Origin: Spirometra erinaceieuropaei
Taxonomy: Eukaryota; Platyhelminthes; Cestoda; Diphyllobothriidea; Diphyllobothriidae
Assembly: GCA_902702965.1 (NCBI GenBank)
Contig: CACRXP010000089.1
Coordinates: 469,809 to 533,808, forward strand
DNA: 64,000 bases
Direction of reading: 5' to 3'
This document shows, one piece after another, positions 24,186 through 34,227 of the stretch. The notes below the pieces were generated by a model, which worked only from the letters and a program-made list of their open reading frames with translations, searched no databases and was not told the DNA's origin. A program made the position numbers and the translations under genes. How positions within the stretch are numbered: the first letter of the stretch is position 1; the number at the start of each line of letters is the position of its first letter.

Positions 24186-26179
24186 AAAACAGTTAGCTTA
24201 CGGTCACTCGTTTCGATAGTGTCACGCAGTTTTTCCAAACTTTAGATTGTTCGCGGATTTTGGCATTCAGTGGTCCGTCCAGAAACGCATTTAGTTAGAT
24301 ATGGCGATGCCCATGTAAGGTCTGACAATACTTTCTGTCAAGACTTAATCTAAGGCGTTGATCCAGGGATGAGAGAGTCCGACGAAAACCGAAACACAGT
24401 TTGACGCAGCGGGGATAGTAGGAAGAGTAAATGAGTTGGTGCCAGGTTGTCGCAAAGAGTTGTGGTGAGACTGGTTTTCAATCGAAAGCCACAACTTGAA
24501 ACCGCTGATCGCATAGTCCTCGAAGCAACCGACTCGTCGTTGCTCAGCAGTCACGACGAGGAAATAGTGCCCAAGTCATAGTTGAAATATAGAGAGGGGA
24601 GGTCGGTGCGGATGTCAGTGATAAGTTGTGAGTTATGGCCCATCAAGCAAACTCCATCTGCATGTCCGTGTTTAATTCAGATCGAGGACCGAACATCAAA
24701 GGCAGGTTTTTTCATAATAGTGGTGATACCCTGACCTTTAAGAAGTCGGCGGGAATATGTTACGCCCACGTAGATTGTGTGGTGATCACTACCAAAATTA
24801 TCGTAGCGTGTTTCCGTTGTCGCCGGCTTCCTGATACAGGGGATTTCGGGAGGATTAGATCTGCAAGATATTGCTGGGGAATCTTGTCAGAAGTTACTAT
24901 TAAAACGTCTACTATTAGTAAGAGAGGAGCTTCGGAAGCGGGATATAATTGACCTACATCGGGCGCCTGTCGCAACACAGCCTCTCGCGAGTGCACGCCA
25001 ATGAAAGTCTGGTTCGCGGCTAGTCACGGCTGTTCACACCGGCCATGTATGTTTAATGCTGGCTCAGACGTGCTCCTGATTAAGGCGCTGTGACGCACTC
25101 CCATTGTTGCTTGGCACGGCACCAAGCGTGTTCTCTCTTCCGGCTGCCAAATTATTCCAACCGGTTATCCAATCATTCTGCACAGAATACAATATCCTCT
25201 CAACTTGGTTCCAGTATTTTCTCTTTGTATTCGGGACCGGGCTTGAAGTGTGTAAGGGCTAGGGTCTGCCCATAGCTTAAGCCGCCGCGACGGGTAGAGG
25301 TTAAAAAGGTAGCACTAACAAAGGAAGCGTTGGTTTTTTATAAAATAGAGATCGCCTCACTAGTTGGAGTGAGAGGAAACTTTGAACAGAAGATCATTTT
25401 GGTTAGCGTCAGCACGAAGCGGCCACAGTTCGAAAAAAGCTGGCGGTTAAGGTCGATTATGCCAAGGAACCGCCTAGAATGGCGCTCAAAGTTGTTTCAG
25501 CAAGATCACGGATGACGGAGACCTTGGAGAACGGAGATGCCGATTTAATAAGTCGATATAAGGATCAAGGGAATAGAAAAGGGACACATACAGCACACAT
25601 AAGGATCTGCTTTGGATGATGCTGTCATGGATAATAATCCGAGGTATTCAGAGAAACCAATCACCGTGTAAAATACAGGCACGGTGACAGTAAAAAATAC
25701 AAGAATAAGGAAGTTCATTAAATAAAATCTGAGTATGCTGTCTCAGGAGGCAGTGCCCAGTGGCGAGGTCAGGAGGTGTGTTTGCGGCGTTACATCGTGT
25801 CTCAGTCAGCGATACTTGGATGTGAGCTGTTTTCATATGTGCAGTGGATCAAAGTGGAGACTGCTTCTGGCTATTGCTGTGTGTTGGTTTACGAAAGGGT
25901 TGTACGTTGGAGTAGTTTACATTGCACTAGGTTTGGGATGTTGTGCATAAGGGTACATTGACGACTGTGACTGACTGTTAACGTGTCCGAGCCAAAGTTA
26001 ATTATGTGACCGCAGTGGTCGCGTTGGAGCTGTAGTCCACAGTGACCCCTGTTCCAGTATTTTGCTTTCACGACAATCAGTTGTTTCCTCCCTGACGTTG
26101 GGTAGATAAAAAGGACACTGCATGGACGGAAATTATGGTAATGGACTTTTATGTGTGTGGCCCACGGAGGCATCGGTCA
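24186..26179. other. No recognised gene or element
   Basis: Short open frames only. Nothing with a recognisable domain, and no clear repeats. The right end runs into a reverse transcriptase fragment. Confidence 0.4.
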
Positions 26180-27060
26180 AGGAAAATCAGATCCTGCTGT
26201 GGTCGAGGGTGCTGTCCACACGGGGACAGTACTAGGACCCATTTTGCTCCTCATATACGTTGACGATTGCACAAGAGCGTTGAACTGCAAAGAAGCAATG
26301 GCTGCAGAGGACATGAAGATATAGACTGCAATTAGGGGTCCTGCCAACGAACACATACTTCAAATGAACCTAAATCGGTTAGAAGTGTGGTCAAATTATA
26401 GGTTCCTGCGGTTTAACGTTGGTAAGTATAACATACTTCGTCTAGGGAACACCTCCAGATCCGCCAGCCCAAGAAACTACTTTCTGGGCGTTGCAGCCTT
26501 ACAATACGTCGGAAACTAAAACGGCTCGGTGTGATCAAGACGAACTCTAGAAAAAAAATATCCGCCCATTGTTCGCGAGCGGCAAAAAGGGCAATGTCCG
26601 TACTGTACGCCATCAAGCGTGCGTTTATGGATTTTGACGAAGACGCTTTCTCTAAGACTCTCGGAACATTCGTGCGGCCGCACTTGGAATACGACATACA
26701 AGCCTGGGGACCATGGGCGTTTCAAAATTAAGCTAGTCTCAAAAGAGTTCAGAGGAGAACCACAAAAACAGTTAGGGGTCAGAACGCCTTCCTTATCAAG
26801 ACCGCTTAGTAAAACTGAATCTATTGCCTTTGTGTTTTAGACAACTTCGCGGGCATCTCTTACACGCCCTTCACATATTTAAGGGGCTAGAGTGGAGCCT
26901 GTCATTCGGGAACTTGTGTCGACTAGCCATCCTGACTGGTCTGGCGTCATTGTTCAAGACCTCGCTGCCTCAAGGTCATTCATTGACGCTAAGAATAAAA
27001 CGCTTGAAAAGTGTTTAAGAAACCTACACAAACCGCGGAAACTGACCGAATATTCATGAG
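26180..27060 (+). mobile_element. Decayed CR1-like RT fragment (palm to C-terminus)
   Basis: In changing frames the + strand reads PILLLIYVDDCT (about 26240), the catalytic motif decayed to AAEDMKI (about 26310), LNRLEVWSNY (about 26375), FNVGKYNILRLGN (26415-26455), CSRAAKRAMSVLYAIKRAF (26575-26630), GTFVRPHLEYDIQAW (26660-26705) and RQLRGHLLHALHIFKG (26830-26890). This is the order found in CR1/Jockey-type non-LTR reverse transcriptases. It matches 47205-47740, where GTFVR and YGIQAW recur. Frameshifts and stops make it non-functional. Confidence 0.65.
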
Positions 27061-27455
27061 AATCCCGTTCAGAATAAGTCTACAAATCAGGATTGCCGAT
27101 GGCATAATCAAGGTCAATACACAGAGTCTGTAGTATAGTAAGACCAGCAGATGAAGACCGTTAATTTGCTAAAAGGTTGTCTGGAGATGTAGCCCATCTA
27201 AATTGCACTTTTGCTATACATAACTGATAATTGTTCAAGAATTCGCAACTATTCTTGAGTTCTGGGTAGAGCACATGTAAACCACGAAGACGAACAGGAC
27301 CTTAAATGGATAAACAAACACTGTTGAACGAAATAGAGCTGACGACCAAGTCGTCCCAGGTGGTTTAGTACTCCCATTCGAAAAGATTTGCTGCCACTGA
27401 GATTGAACCGCCGATGTGGATGGCCAGTGAAGCATCAAATTCCATGCCATCATAC
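27061..27455. other. No recognised feature
   Basis: Sequence between the CR1-like remnant and the telomere-like tract. No coding frame or repeat that I can support. Confidence 0.4.
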
Positions 27456-27958
27456 GCCCCAAACCTATACCTATCCTAGTCGTAACCTTAACTATAACTA
27501 CTAAACCTAAACCCGACACTGATTTCAACCCCGATCCTAGCACTACCCCTAATTTTTGCCCTAACACTAACTGCTTACCCTAATCATAGACTTAATATTT
27601 TCGTTATTTATTAAACTTGAGTTCCAACTCTAGCCCTAGCCCTTATTTATAACCTAACATTGGACGTAACGACTTGACCTAGCCGAAACCTAACTACTTG
27701 CCTTATACCTAACTGGAATTTCTAAGTATAACATTTACAACTTAGACAAAATGCTTGACCTAGCAATAGCACCCAACTTAACCCTTAACTGTAGCCCTAC
27801 CTGATAGCCTCTATGCTAACCCTACACTTAATTTCTAAACTTAAATTCTACAGCTCACGTTGACTGTTAATCTCACTTCAAAACCCGACCCTAACCCTAA
27901 CTACGAAACACAAACCTGACTCTCCAAAATAACCTAACTGCTAATTCTTACAGTAACT
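27456..27958 (-). repeat. Degenerate telomere-like tract, C-rich strand on +
   Basis: About 500 bp is rich in CCTAAC, ACCCTAA, CTAACC and CCCTTA variants (for example 'accctaaccctaac' near 27888), so the TTAGGG-type strand is the minus strand. It is more degraded than the tract at 17771-18365 and lies in the opposite orientation to it. Confidence 0.75.
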
Positions 27959-28344
27959 GCGAATAGTTGTGAAGCCTTATTGTCAGACCTGTGCAAGGAC
28001 GCCTGTCCATAGCCGACGAGAAGAAATTGTAGGCCGACTCAAACATAACTACTCTTGTCATTTCGACAAACATACCATAAAACAACCCCCCAGTAGGGCT
28101 GCACAGCGGTCGTCCACATCGAAGTTACTTACAGTTCAAACATCACGGGGTTACTCAATTTTGCCACAAAGGTTCCTGTTACAGAGCAGCCCAACTTTAT
28201 CCAAGACGCGCTGAAATGCGGTCACAAAACTAACTTCAGCACGGACACACGAATATTCACGGTCACAGTCGTCGATGCACCCTTATGCACACCATCCCAC
28301 AGGCAATGCAATGTAAGCCACTTCAACTCACAACCCTTTCGTAG
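27959..28344. other. No recognised feature
   Basis: An open frame at 27969-28214 shows no domain. The stretch ends in CCCTTTCGTAG, which could act as a splice acceptor for the candidate exon that follows. Confidence 0.35.
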
Positions 28345-28593
28345 GCAAATGCACATAAGAAGGCACAAGCAGAGTACATTAGTATCACTAAGAATGCTCT
28401 TAGTAGTGGTAGTAGTAACGACATTAACACTGGTGGCAGCAGTGGATCTCGGGGTGTCAGTAATTCTCATATTAGTAGTGGAAATGAGTATGATCTCGCA
28501 GTAGTCAGCAAGTTAGGTAATCATGTCGAAAAGTACGTAGCAGAAAAGCTGTATGAATCGCATACATCGGATTATGCCAGAGCAGCCACTTAG
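28345..28593 (+). CDS. Candidate terminal exon, Ser-rich, unrecognised
   Basis: The frame is open for 82 codons from just after an acceptor-like CCCTTTCGTAG to a TAG stop at 28591-28593. It has no ATG near its start, so if coding it must be spliced to an upstream exon. It reads HKKAQAEYISITKNALSSGSS, then a Ser/Gly-rich stretch, then EYDLAVVSKLGNHVEKYVAEK. Composition looks protein-like, but open frames of this length also arise by chance here, and no upstream partner was found. Confidence 0.25.
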   Translation, partial: ANAHKKAQAEYISITKNALSSGSSNDINTGGSSGSRGVSNSHISSGNEYDLAVVSKLGNHVEKYVAEKLYESHTSDYARAAT

Positions 28594-29568
28594 AATCCAT
28601 TTTAGACTTATTTTCAACGGCATAAAGACTAGTTACCTTGGCACCCAGCTGGTTATGCAGTCATTACCATATGTTTACACACATATTTCCTTCGTCGCTG
28701 CATTTAGTGTTTAATTAGTTATGATATCTATCCTCGCTTACTACGGTGCGAAATTTAGAGTAATCGTTTATGCAGAATTTTTCGGTGTATGATTAAAATG
28801 CTTTTGCGTGGTCATCTTGTTCTGTGTCCATGCTAATTTCAAATATTTGCATAGTGCCGATTTTCGTTTTTTTCATATGCAGTTTACTTCTTTGCAAAAG
28901 ACCATAATGCGTGGTTGCTAGTGACATCATTTTTTGAGAAAATTGCTTCGTTTGCAGTTGTGAGAGATGTGCTACGGTCTGTTACGAACATCGCTACTAT
29001 TAGATGTAGTACCCTTGAATATTTCAGAAGAATGGCGCCAAATGCCTCGATGTCCATGATTTCGCCCGTAACACTGCGGTTTTTGAATCACCTTTATCTG
29101 TCACTTAAGAGAGATATGTTGAACGTTTCTTTGAGTCTATGGTAGTGCTCCCAGTTCTATTGCACATAACCTTCTTATTCGACTTCTTTCATTTTCGGGT
29201 CCCGACTGTCTTCTTCTTTTTTTTCGTTTACTCCCCCTAGGTAAATGCCAGCATTCGCTGTTTGCTCTGATTGTAGCTGTGCCTTAAACAACCACCTGCT
29301 TGACTTGTCACAAGTGCTTAGGTGGAATACGGTATCTTCGCAGACGTTGGAAAAAATGATGTCTTAGTATACTGTATAGTACATCAAGGCGTGCAACCAA
29401 ATATATACTTGGTTGGATTGAACATGAGCTGGTGGGTACTAAGCCTTCCATTGACAAATACTTCAAACATACTTAGATGACGTGCGCGAGATTCAAAATA
29501 TTTCAGTACATTAACGCTTTTTCACGGAAACTATACTGAGAATCTCGTTTGCGTAAGCGTCACAGTAC
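28594..29568. other. Intergenic stretch left of the hydratase-like gene
   Basis: No recognised coding sequence. A 76-residue frame at 28915-29145 is unsupported. T-rich runs near 29213-29225 have no assigned role. Confidence 0.4.
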
Positions 29569-30222
29569 ATGGCATCAATTATTCGAGAAAGGATTGGGCG
29601 TTTGCTGTTGATCGGACTAAACCGGCCGGCCCGGGCTAATATGCTCGATTTCAGCACGGCCGAGCTTCTGAAGGCGACAATTAAAACTGAGTTCGAGGAA
29701 GACGACAGTATAGCCGCCTCTGTAATCTATGGTGAAGGTGGAAATTTTTGTGAAGGCTGGGACCAACAGGAGATTTCTGGTAGTCACTCTGAAGTTCATG
29801 CAAGTTTTATGCCCTTTGTGCCGAACACACGAGAAATGTTGATCTTCAGGAAGCCAACATTTGCCGCCATCAGCGGCCACGCCTTCGGATGCGGGTTTGA
29901 TCTCGCGTTAGCGTGTGACGTCAGAATATCCGAACCCGACTGCACTTTTTGCTTCGCTTCAAAGACATCCCTCCCCATCGTTAAGGGTTCGATCGAACGC
30001 CTGGCTTTTCTTGTTGGCGGGTCACGGGCTCTCGAGTTACTTATCAATAATCCTACGTTAACAGCTGAGCAAGCTCACGCTTATGGTCTGGTCCGACGTG
30101 TCGCCAAGACAGGTACTGCCCTTGGCACGGCTGTTCACATGGCCGAAAACCTTCTTCGAAGTCACAACTATGACTTTGTTCTACAAAATCGACGTTTGCT
30201 TCTTGGCATGCTCAGTCATTAG
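29569..30222 (+). CDS. Enoyl-CoA hydratase/crotonase-like protein
   Basis: An uninterrupted frame of 217 residues from ATG reads as a crotonase fold. LLLIGLNRP lies near residue 12. GEGGNFCEGWD (55-65) corresponds to the first oxyanion-hole loop (usually G.GG.FCAG.D). ISGHAFGCGFDLALACDVRIS (101-121) corresponds to the second (usually GYA.GGG.ELALACD). LVGGSRALELL (148-158) matches the helix that carries the second acid, with Glu156. The first catalytic glutamate, normally in a FGQPE-type segment, is not present in TFCFASKTSLP (126-136). The chemistry may therefore differ from water addition to enoyl-CoA, or be lost. The family is usually 250-290 residues, so the C-terminal helices are missing here or lie in a further exon: the end reads CATTA|GTAAAA, which could be a donor. 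No introns are evident within it. HDAC3 starts 328 bp downstream on the same strand. Confidence 0.75.
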   Translation: MASIIRERIGRLLLIGLNRPARANMLDFSTAELLKATIKTEFEEDDSIAASVIYGEGGNFCEGWDQQEISGSHSEVHASFMPFVPNTREMLIFRKPTFAAISGHAFGCGFDLALACDVRISEPDCTFCFASKTSLPIVKGSIERLAFLVGGSRALELLINNPTLTAEQAHAYGLVRRVAKTGTALGTAVHMAENLLRSHNYDFVLQNRRLLLGMLSH

Positions 30223-30550
30223 TAAAACGGCGTCCGTTTGTTTAATATGCGCTCATCAGTCTTGCGGATGAACCTTGATTCTCTTTACGGGATGTGCGAT
30301 GTGATTTACATCGCTTGCTTAGACTTCATGGCTTGCGCAACAGTGAACATTTGACGGGCCACTATTTTTTTTAATAAGGCCGTTTGTACTGTGTGCTGTT
30401 CCACACCCTTCCTGTATTATACTTTTTGTAAACTTTCGTGTGACTTGTCTTTACGCCGAAAGAGAGGCATATAGTTCGCATTTGTATGCAGTTTCTCGTT
30501 CTTTCAGAAGATTGACGCCCTAATACCGGTGCGCATAAGCGATCTTCATC
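30223..30550. promoter_or_regulatory. Interval between hydratase-like gene and HDAC3
   Basis: These 328 bp must hold any HDAC3 5' UTR and proximal promoter, unless an upstream non-coding exon exists. A T-run lies at 30365-30372. I see no clear TATA element or initiator and no close polyadenylation signal for the hydratase-like gene. Confidence 0.3.
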
Positions 30551-30694
30551 ATGACAAAAGAAAAGCGAGTGGTTTATTTTTATGACCCCAACTGTGGGAA
30601 TTTCCATTATGGACCCAATCATCCAATGAAGCCCCACAGACTTACCCTTGCGCACACACTAGTTTTGAGTTATGATTTGACGTCGAAGATGCAG
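30551..30694 (+). CDS. HDAC3: HDAC3 exon 1
   Basis: Residues 1-48 from the ATG at 30551. The segment [20 protein letters not shown] is the conserved class I HDAC opening (HPMKP.R). The exon ends CAG|GTATTA in phase 0. The start is chosen because it lines up with the human start within three residues. Confidence 0.9.
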
Positions 30695-33631
30695 GTATTA
30701 CTTCGTTAAGCACCTCAAATCCTGAAGATTTACAAAGCACCGAAGGCCACAATGAAAGACATGATAACGTTCCATACACAGGAGTATATTGAATTTCTCC
30801 GAGATGTTACGCCAACAAACCTAAACATGTATTCTAAAGAAAAGCTACTGTCGTACAACGTTGGAGAGGACTGGTAATTGCTGTATATTTTCTATTAATC
30901 CGCCTAGCCCAATTTTTGATGGGATTTACCAGTTCTGTTCCATGTACACCGGAGCGTCATTACAAGGTGCCAAGTATCTAAACGCAGGGGTACTCTTGCT
31001 TTATTTTCTGATTGCTTTAGTTCACAGACATTGCCATTAACTGGGCAGGAGGTCTTCATCATGCGAAAAAATTCGAGGTGAGCTGCCTATCTCAGTTCTA
31101 TTTCTAGGCCTCCGGATTTTGCTATGTCAATGACATTGTTATCGCGATTCTGGAACTTTTAAAGTAAGCCCACACATCTTTTACGTTCTGTCTAGACACC
31201 ATGCGCGTGTGCTCTACATAGACATTGATGTACACCACGGGGATGGCGTTCAAGAAGCCTTTTACCTGACCGACCGTGTGATGACTGTCTCTTTTCACCG
31301 TTACGGAAATCTCTTTTTCCCAGGAACAGGCAAGACATACCTTTGGTTTAACATAAGCTATACTCTTATTCCTAAACATCGTTTGAATGTGTTTTCCTTG
31401 TGAATAACTCCTATGTAAGTCTTCTTAGCTCTTTGCTGGCCTTTTAACTGACGAATCTTAAACGTGCCCCGGGTTCTCTGTGTAGTTTTTCCGGAAGTTT
31501 GGAGGGAATGGAATTCCCCAGGTTCCAGACAAGTCGCTTTCCCCTCCAAACGCCCGTCTATCTCAGTCCATTTGGTTCTTTCCCCGCGTCTTGCCACGAT
31601 GACAACCTGGTGTGGCCCAGAGCCGGGATTACTACCCATCTTGTTTTTCTTTCCCCCTTTGGTCCTTGTGTCTGCTCTTCAAGCCCGGCCTTGATAACCA
31701 TCTTTTGATAATCGGTAGGCGAGGTCTCCAATGCAAATATAGACCGCCTTTATTTATGCATGACAATCTAATGAACCACTTTTGATGCACTCCACTTTAA
31801 GTCTCCTTTTTCATGTAAACGGCGCTGGTGCACTGAATTCATTCACAAACGTCGGCGAAAGTGATTAGTCTGTTGCCAGGTTAGCCGTCCACCATTGAGT
31901 TTGCGGATCACAACGGACTCACGAAAGGACGGAGCCAAACCGTTTGTCTGGTCAAAATTTTCTAGACCGAGATCATGACCGTCGGTTTAAGATGCTGCTC
32001 ACAACGGTCATGGAAAACCAAGACCTCTCGACGAAGGTCTTATCGCCCTTTCGAATGTAGTACCTCATCCTCTGGTATCCCAAAGGGTGTTTCCGCAAGT
32101 TGGTGCCCTGTGTTCTATAACAAGTGAAGGGAAATTTTTGTCACTGGATACTTAAACAACATTAGTAAGGACAGATTCACATACTTTCCCAACCTGTTAG
32201 TTGCGTTTATCATAATTCCTTTCCATCTCTTGTTTTTGTCTTTGCAGGAGATATGTTCGAGGTGGGAGTTGAGAACGGGAAATATTACTCCGTTAATGTG
32301 CCTCTAAAGGAAGGTATAGATGACGACATGTACTTCTCCATCTTCAAATCCGTCATTACTGATGTGGTGCAGTTCTATCGACCAACTGCCATAGTCCTGC
32401 AATGCGGGGCGGATTCCCTAGGCTGCGACCGTCTTGGCGTCTTTAACCTCTCTATCCGCGGCCACGGAAGCTGCGTGCGTTTCGTCAAGGGTCTCAACAT
32501 CCCCCTCCTTGTGCTGGGAGGTGGTGGTTACACGGTACGCAATGTTGCACGGTGTTGGGCTTATGAAACCGCCGTCCTACTGGGTCAGGAGGATGTCATA
32601 CCCAATGAGTTGCCGTACTCGGAGTACATTCAGTACTTCTCTCCCGACTACACTCTTCATCCCGATCTTACAACAAAGTTGGACAACGCCAATACTCGTC
32701 AAGTATGCTCCGTGTTTGCTTTCCTTCTGACTAATTCAATGGCCTATAAACAGTTTTTCCCTCAGCGTTTCCATATGCACTGCTACCTTTAGGTGCTTAT
32801 GGCAGATTTAAATAGTTCCTCCGACCCAGTTGTGAAAAACCCGGCGACCTCCGTGGGTAATCATTCGTTGGGTTCTAGATTGATTTTTTGGGGAAAATTG
32901 CCCTAGCAAACGGCTCACCGTGTCACAATTAGTGAATTGCTTACGTTGCAGTAGGCTTGGGGGGCAACTTAACGACATATGATTGAACTCGGAGTGTTCA
33001 GTCGGGGTCATGTAGATCAGGTGGTTGGAATGTTGGCTGTACCCAAATCATGTTCGAATCCACGTGAGATAGTAGACTCCCTACAATTGGGTTATGCGGA
33101 GAAAGTAGTAGATAATTTGATCAACCACGTCTTTGTACATAGTCTAACAGATGGCGCCAGTGTACTGACCACTAGACTACACTTGGGAGTGCCTGCGTGT
33201 GACCGTATGTGTGACAAGGCCACCCACGGTATAGATCCAATTATTGTCATAGCAGGCGCTGTGGGGCGGAGGGCGCTTAGTTTTTGGATCTCCAGACGCA
33301 CGGCGCGACCCCCTTACCGGTTTTACAACGCAGCTATCGGTCCTGCTACCACACTTTCTTGTCTCCGGTAGTCAGTTTGTGGACAGGGCCCGTTAGTAAC
33401 GTAACTGGTGTCATCCATCGGAGAGTCCCGTTTGTGTGTGATCGTGGACCTGACATTGAAATTAGACCTAACTCTATGTTCATCTGTGCCAAATTTCAGT
33501 ACATTGAGGCTCTACGAACAACTGTGCACGACAATCTCAAGCAGCTGACGCACGCACCTAGCGTGCAGTTCGTCGATGTGCCACCGGATTTCTTGTACAC
33601 TTTTGATGAAGACAGCAATGATGAAGAGTAA
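30551..33631 (+). CDS. HDAC3: Histone deacetylase 3 (class I HDAC), eight exons
   Basis: Eight exons (30551-30694, 30728-30873, 30908-30989, 31021-31077, 31108-31163, 31196-31329, 32248-32702, 33500-33631) splice in frame to 401 residues; human HDAC3 has 428. The enzyme removes acetyl groups from histone lysines in nuclear co-repressor complexes (NCoR/SMRT in animals). Every active-site residue is present: His137-His138 in GGLHHAKK, zinc ligands Asp173, His175 and Asp262 (DIDVHHGDG and [12 protein letters not shown]), and Tyr301 in [10 protein letters not shown]. These sit three residues later than in human HDAC3 throughout. The opening [15 protein letters not shown] and the motif [10 protein letters not shown] favour HDAC3 over HDAC1/2. 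Introns 1-5 are 33, 34, 31, 30 and 32 nt; introns 6 and 7 are 918 and 797 nt; intron 6 has a GC donor. The C-terminal tail after residue 358 is short (43 residues) and acidic. Confidence 0.93.
30728..30873 (+). CDS. HDAC3: HDAC3 exon 2
   Basis: Residues 49-96 plus two bases of 97: [20 protein letters not shown] through YNVGEDC. The matching human segment begins VFKPYQAS. The preceding 33-nt intron contains an in-frame TAA, so read-through is not possible. Confidence 0.9.
30908..30989 (+). CDS. HDAC3: HDAC3 exon 3
   Basis: Completes Cys97 (TG|C) and gives [20 protein letters not shown] and then AKYLNAG, corresponding to human [20 protein letters not shown]. The donor is GGG|GTACTC, phase 0. 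Confidence 0.88.
31021..31077 (+). CDS. HDAC3: HDAC3 exon 4 with the catalytic His pair
   Basis: Only 19 codons: [19 protein letters not shown]. His137 and His138 are the charge-relay pair of class I HDACs. It lies between introns of 31 and 30 nt. Confidence 0.92.
31108..31163 (+). CDS. HDAC3: HDAC3 exon 5
   Basis: [19 protein letters not shown], residues 144-161 plus two bases of Lys162. Nearly identical to the class I consensus. Donor AA|GTAAGC. Confidence 0.92.
31196..31329 (+). CDS. HDAC3: HDAC3 exon 6 with two zinc ligands
   Basis: [17 protein letters not shown] then [20 protein letters not shown], to FFPGTG. Asp173 and His175 bind zinc. The frame joins exon 7 only if the exon ends ACAG|GCAAGA, a GC donor, which restores GTGDMFEVG. 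Confidence 0.92.
31330..32247. other. HDAC3 intron 6 (918 nt, GC-AG)
   Basis: Starts GCAAGA and ends TTTGCAG. The open frames inside (31464-31694, 31499-31708) have no recognised domain and no repeat was identified. Confidence 0.75.
32248..32702 (+). CDS. HDAC3: HDAC3 exon 7, C-terminal half of the deacetylase domain
   Basis: The largest exon, residues 207-358. It includes Asp262 (zinc) in [13 protein letters not shown], Tyr301 in [11 protein letters not shown], and [19 protein letters not shown]. Donor CAA|GTATGC after NANTRQ, phase 0. Confidence 0.93.
32703..33499. other. HDAC3 intron 7 (797 nt)
   Basis: GT-AG. An open frame at 32979-33371 inside it shows no known domain. The acceptor is AAATTTCAG. 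Confidence 0.7.
33500..33631 (+). CDS. HDAC3: HDAC3 exon 8 and stop
   Basis: [22 protein letters not shown] corresponds to human [22 protein letters not shown]. The tail [20 protein letters not shown] is followed by TAA. The stop overlaps a good donor (GA|GTAAGT), so a longer isoform spliced to an unseen exon is possible. Confidence 0.85.
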   Translation, partial: YIEALRTTVHDNLKQLTHAPSVQFVDVPPDFLYTFDEDSNDEE

Positions 33632-33897
33632 GTTCTTTGAGTTACCTGAAACCGCCTTACATTTGACTGGTTTTGCCGATTAAAGTACTTACTTACAGTC
33701 GTGGTATCCCAACCCGCCCTAGCATATCGTTCTTATGGAGTTAGCTAAATGATTGCGACCGACATTCGCGAATTCGATTACCCACCTATCGATCGCATTT
33801 ATCAAACTCGGGCCTCGTAGCCTTCACCAACTCAAGCTCATCCATGTATTCCGTATGATGATGACTAACTAATGCTGCGCACACAGCTATGATTATC

Positions 33898-33903
33898 AAT
33901 AAA
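33898..33903 (+). promoter_or_regulatory. Candidate polyadenylation signal of HDAC3
   Basis: AATAAA 267 nt after the HDAC3 stop, in a location typical for a short 3' UTR. A T-rich downstream element is not obvious. Confidence 0.4.
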
Positions 33904-34227
33904 GTAAACTAGACGAGTCTTGCAGCGTTTACAAGAAGTGGCCTAATAATTAGAAATGAGGCCCAGTCATGGTGTCAAATATTGTGGCTATGGCCCAAGG
34001 TGCCGTTTTGGGCTTATTCCCAGGCTTCCATTTCCAAGAGTCCAAAGCTCCACCAGACTCAAACCTATGACACACCCACAAGAAAGACCGGGCATTTTTA
34101 GAGCACAGCCAATGGATCCGGGCGACTTTGAGTCTAGTAAGGTCAGTGTGCTTGAATTTTGCGGCTGCAACTTGCCCGCAACAAATGATACTTGTCGAGA
34201 AGAAGAGGACTTGGTCATTGGAGCAAA

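Noticed and set aside
27235..27567. 110-residue minus-strand ORF (VLGSGLKSVSGLGLVV...)
   Set aside because: It is mostly a translation of the telomere-like repeat.
31196..31403. HDAC3 ending within the open frame that runs past 31329
   Set aside because: After GTGK the sequence loses all similarity. The GC donor joins to exon 7, which continues the conserved domain exactly.
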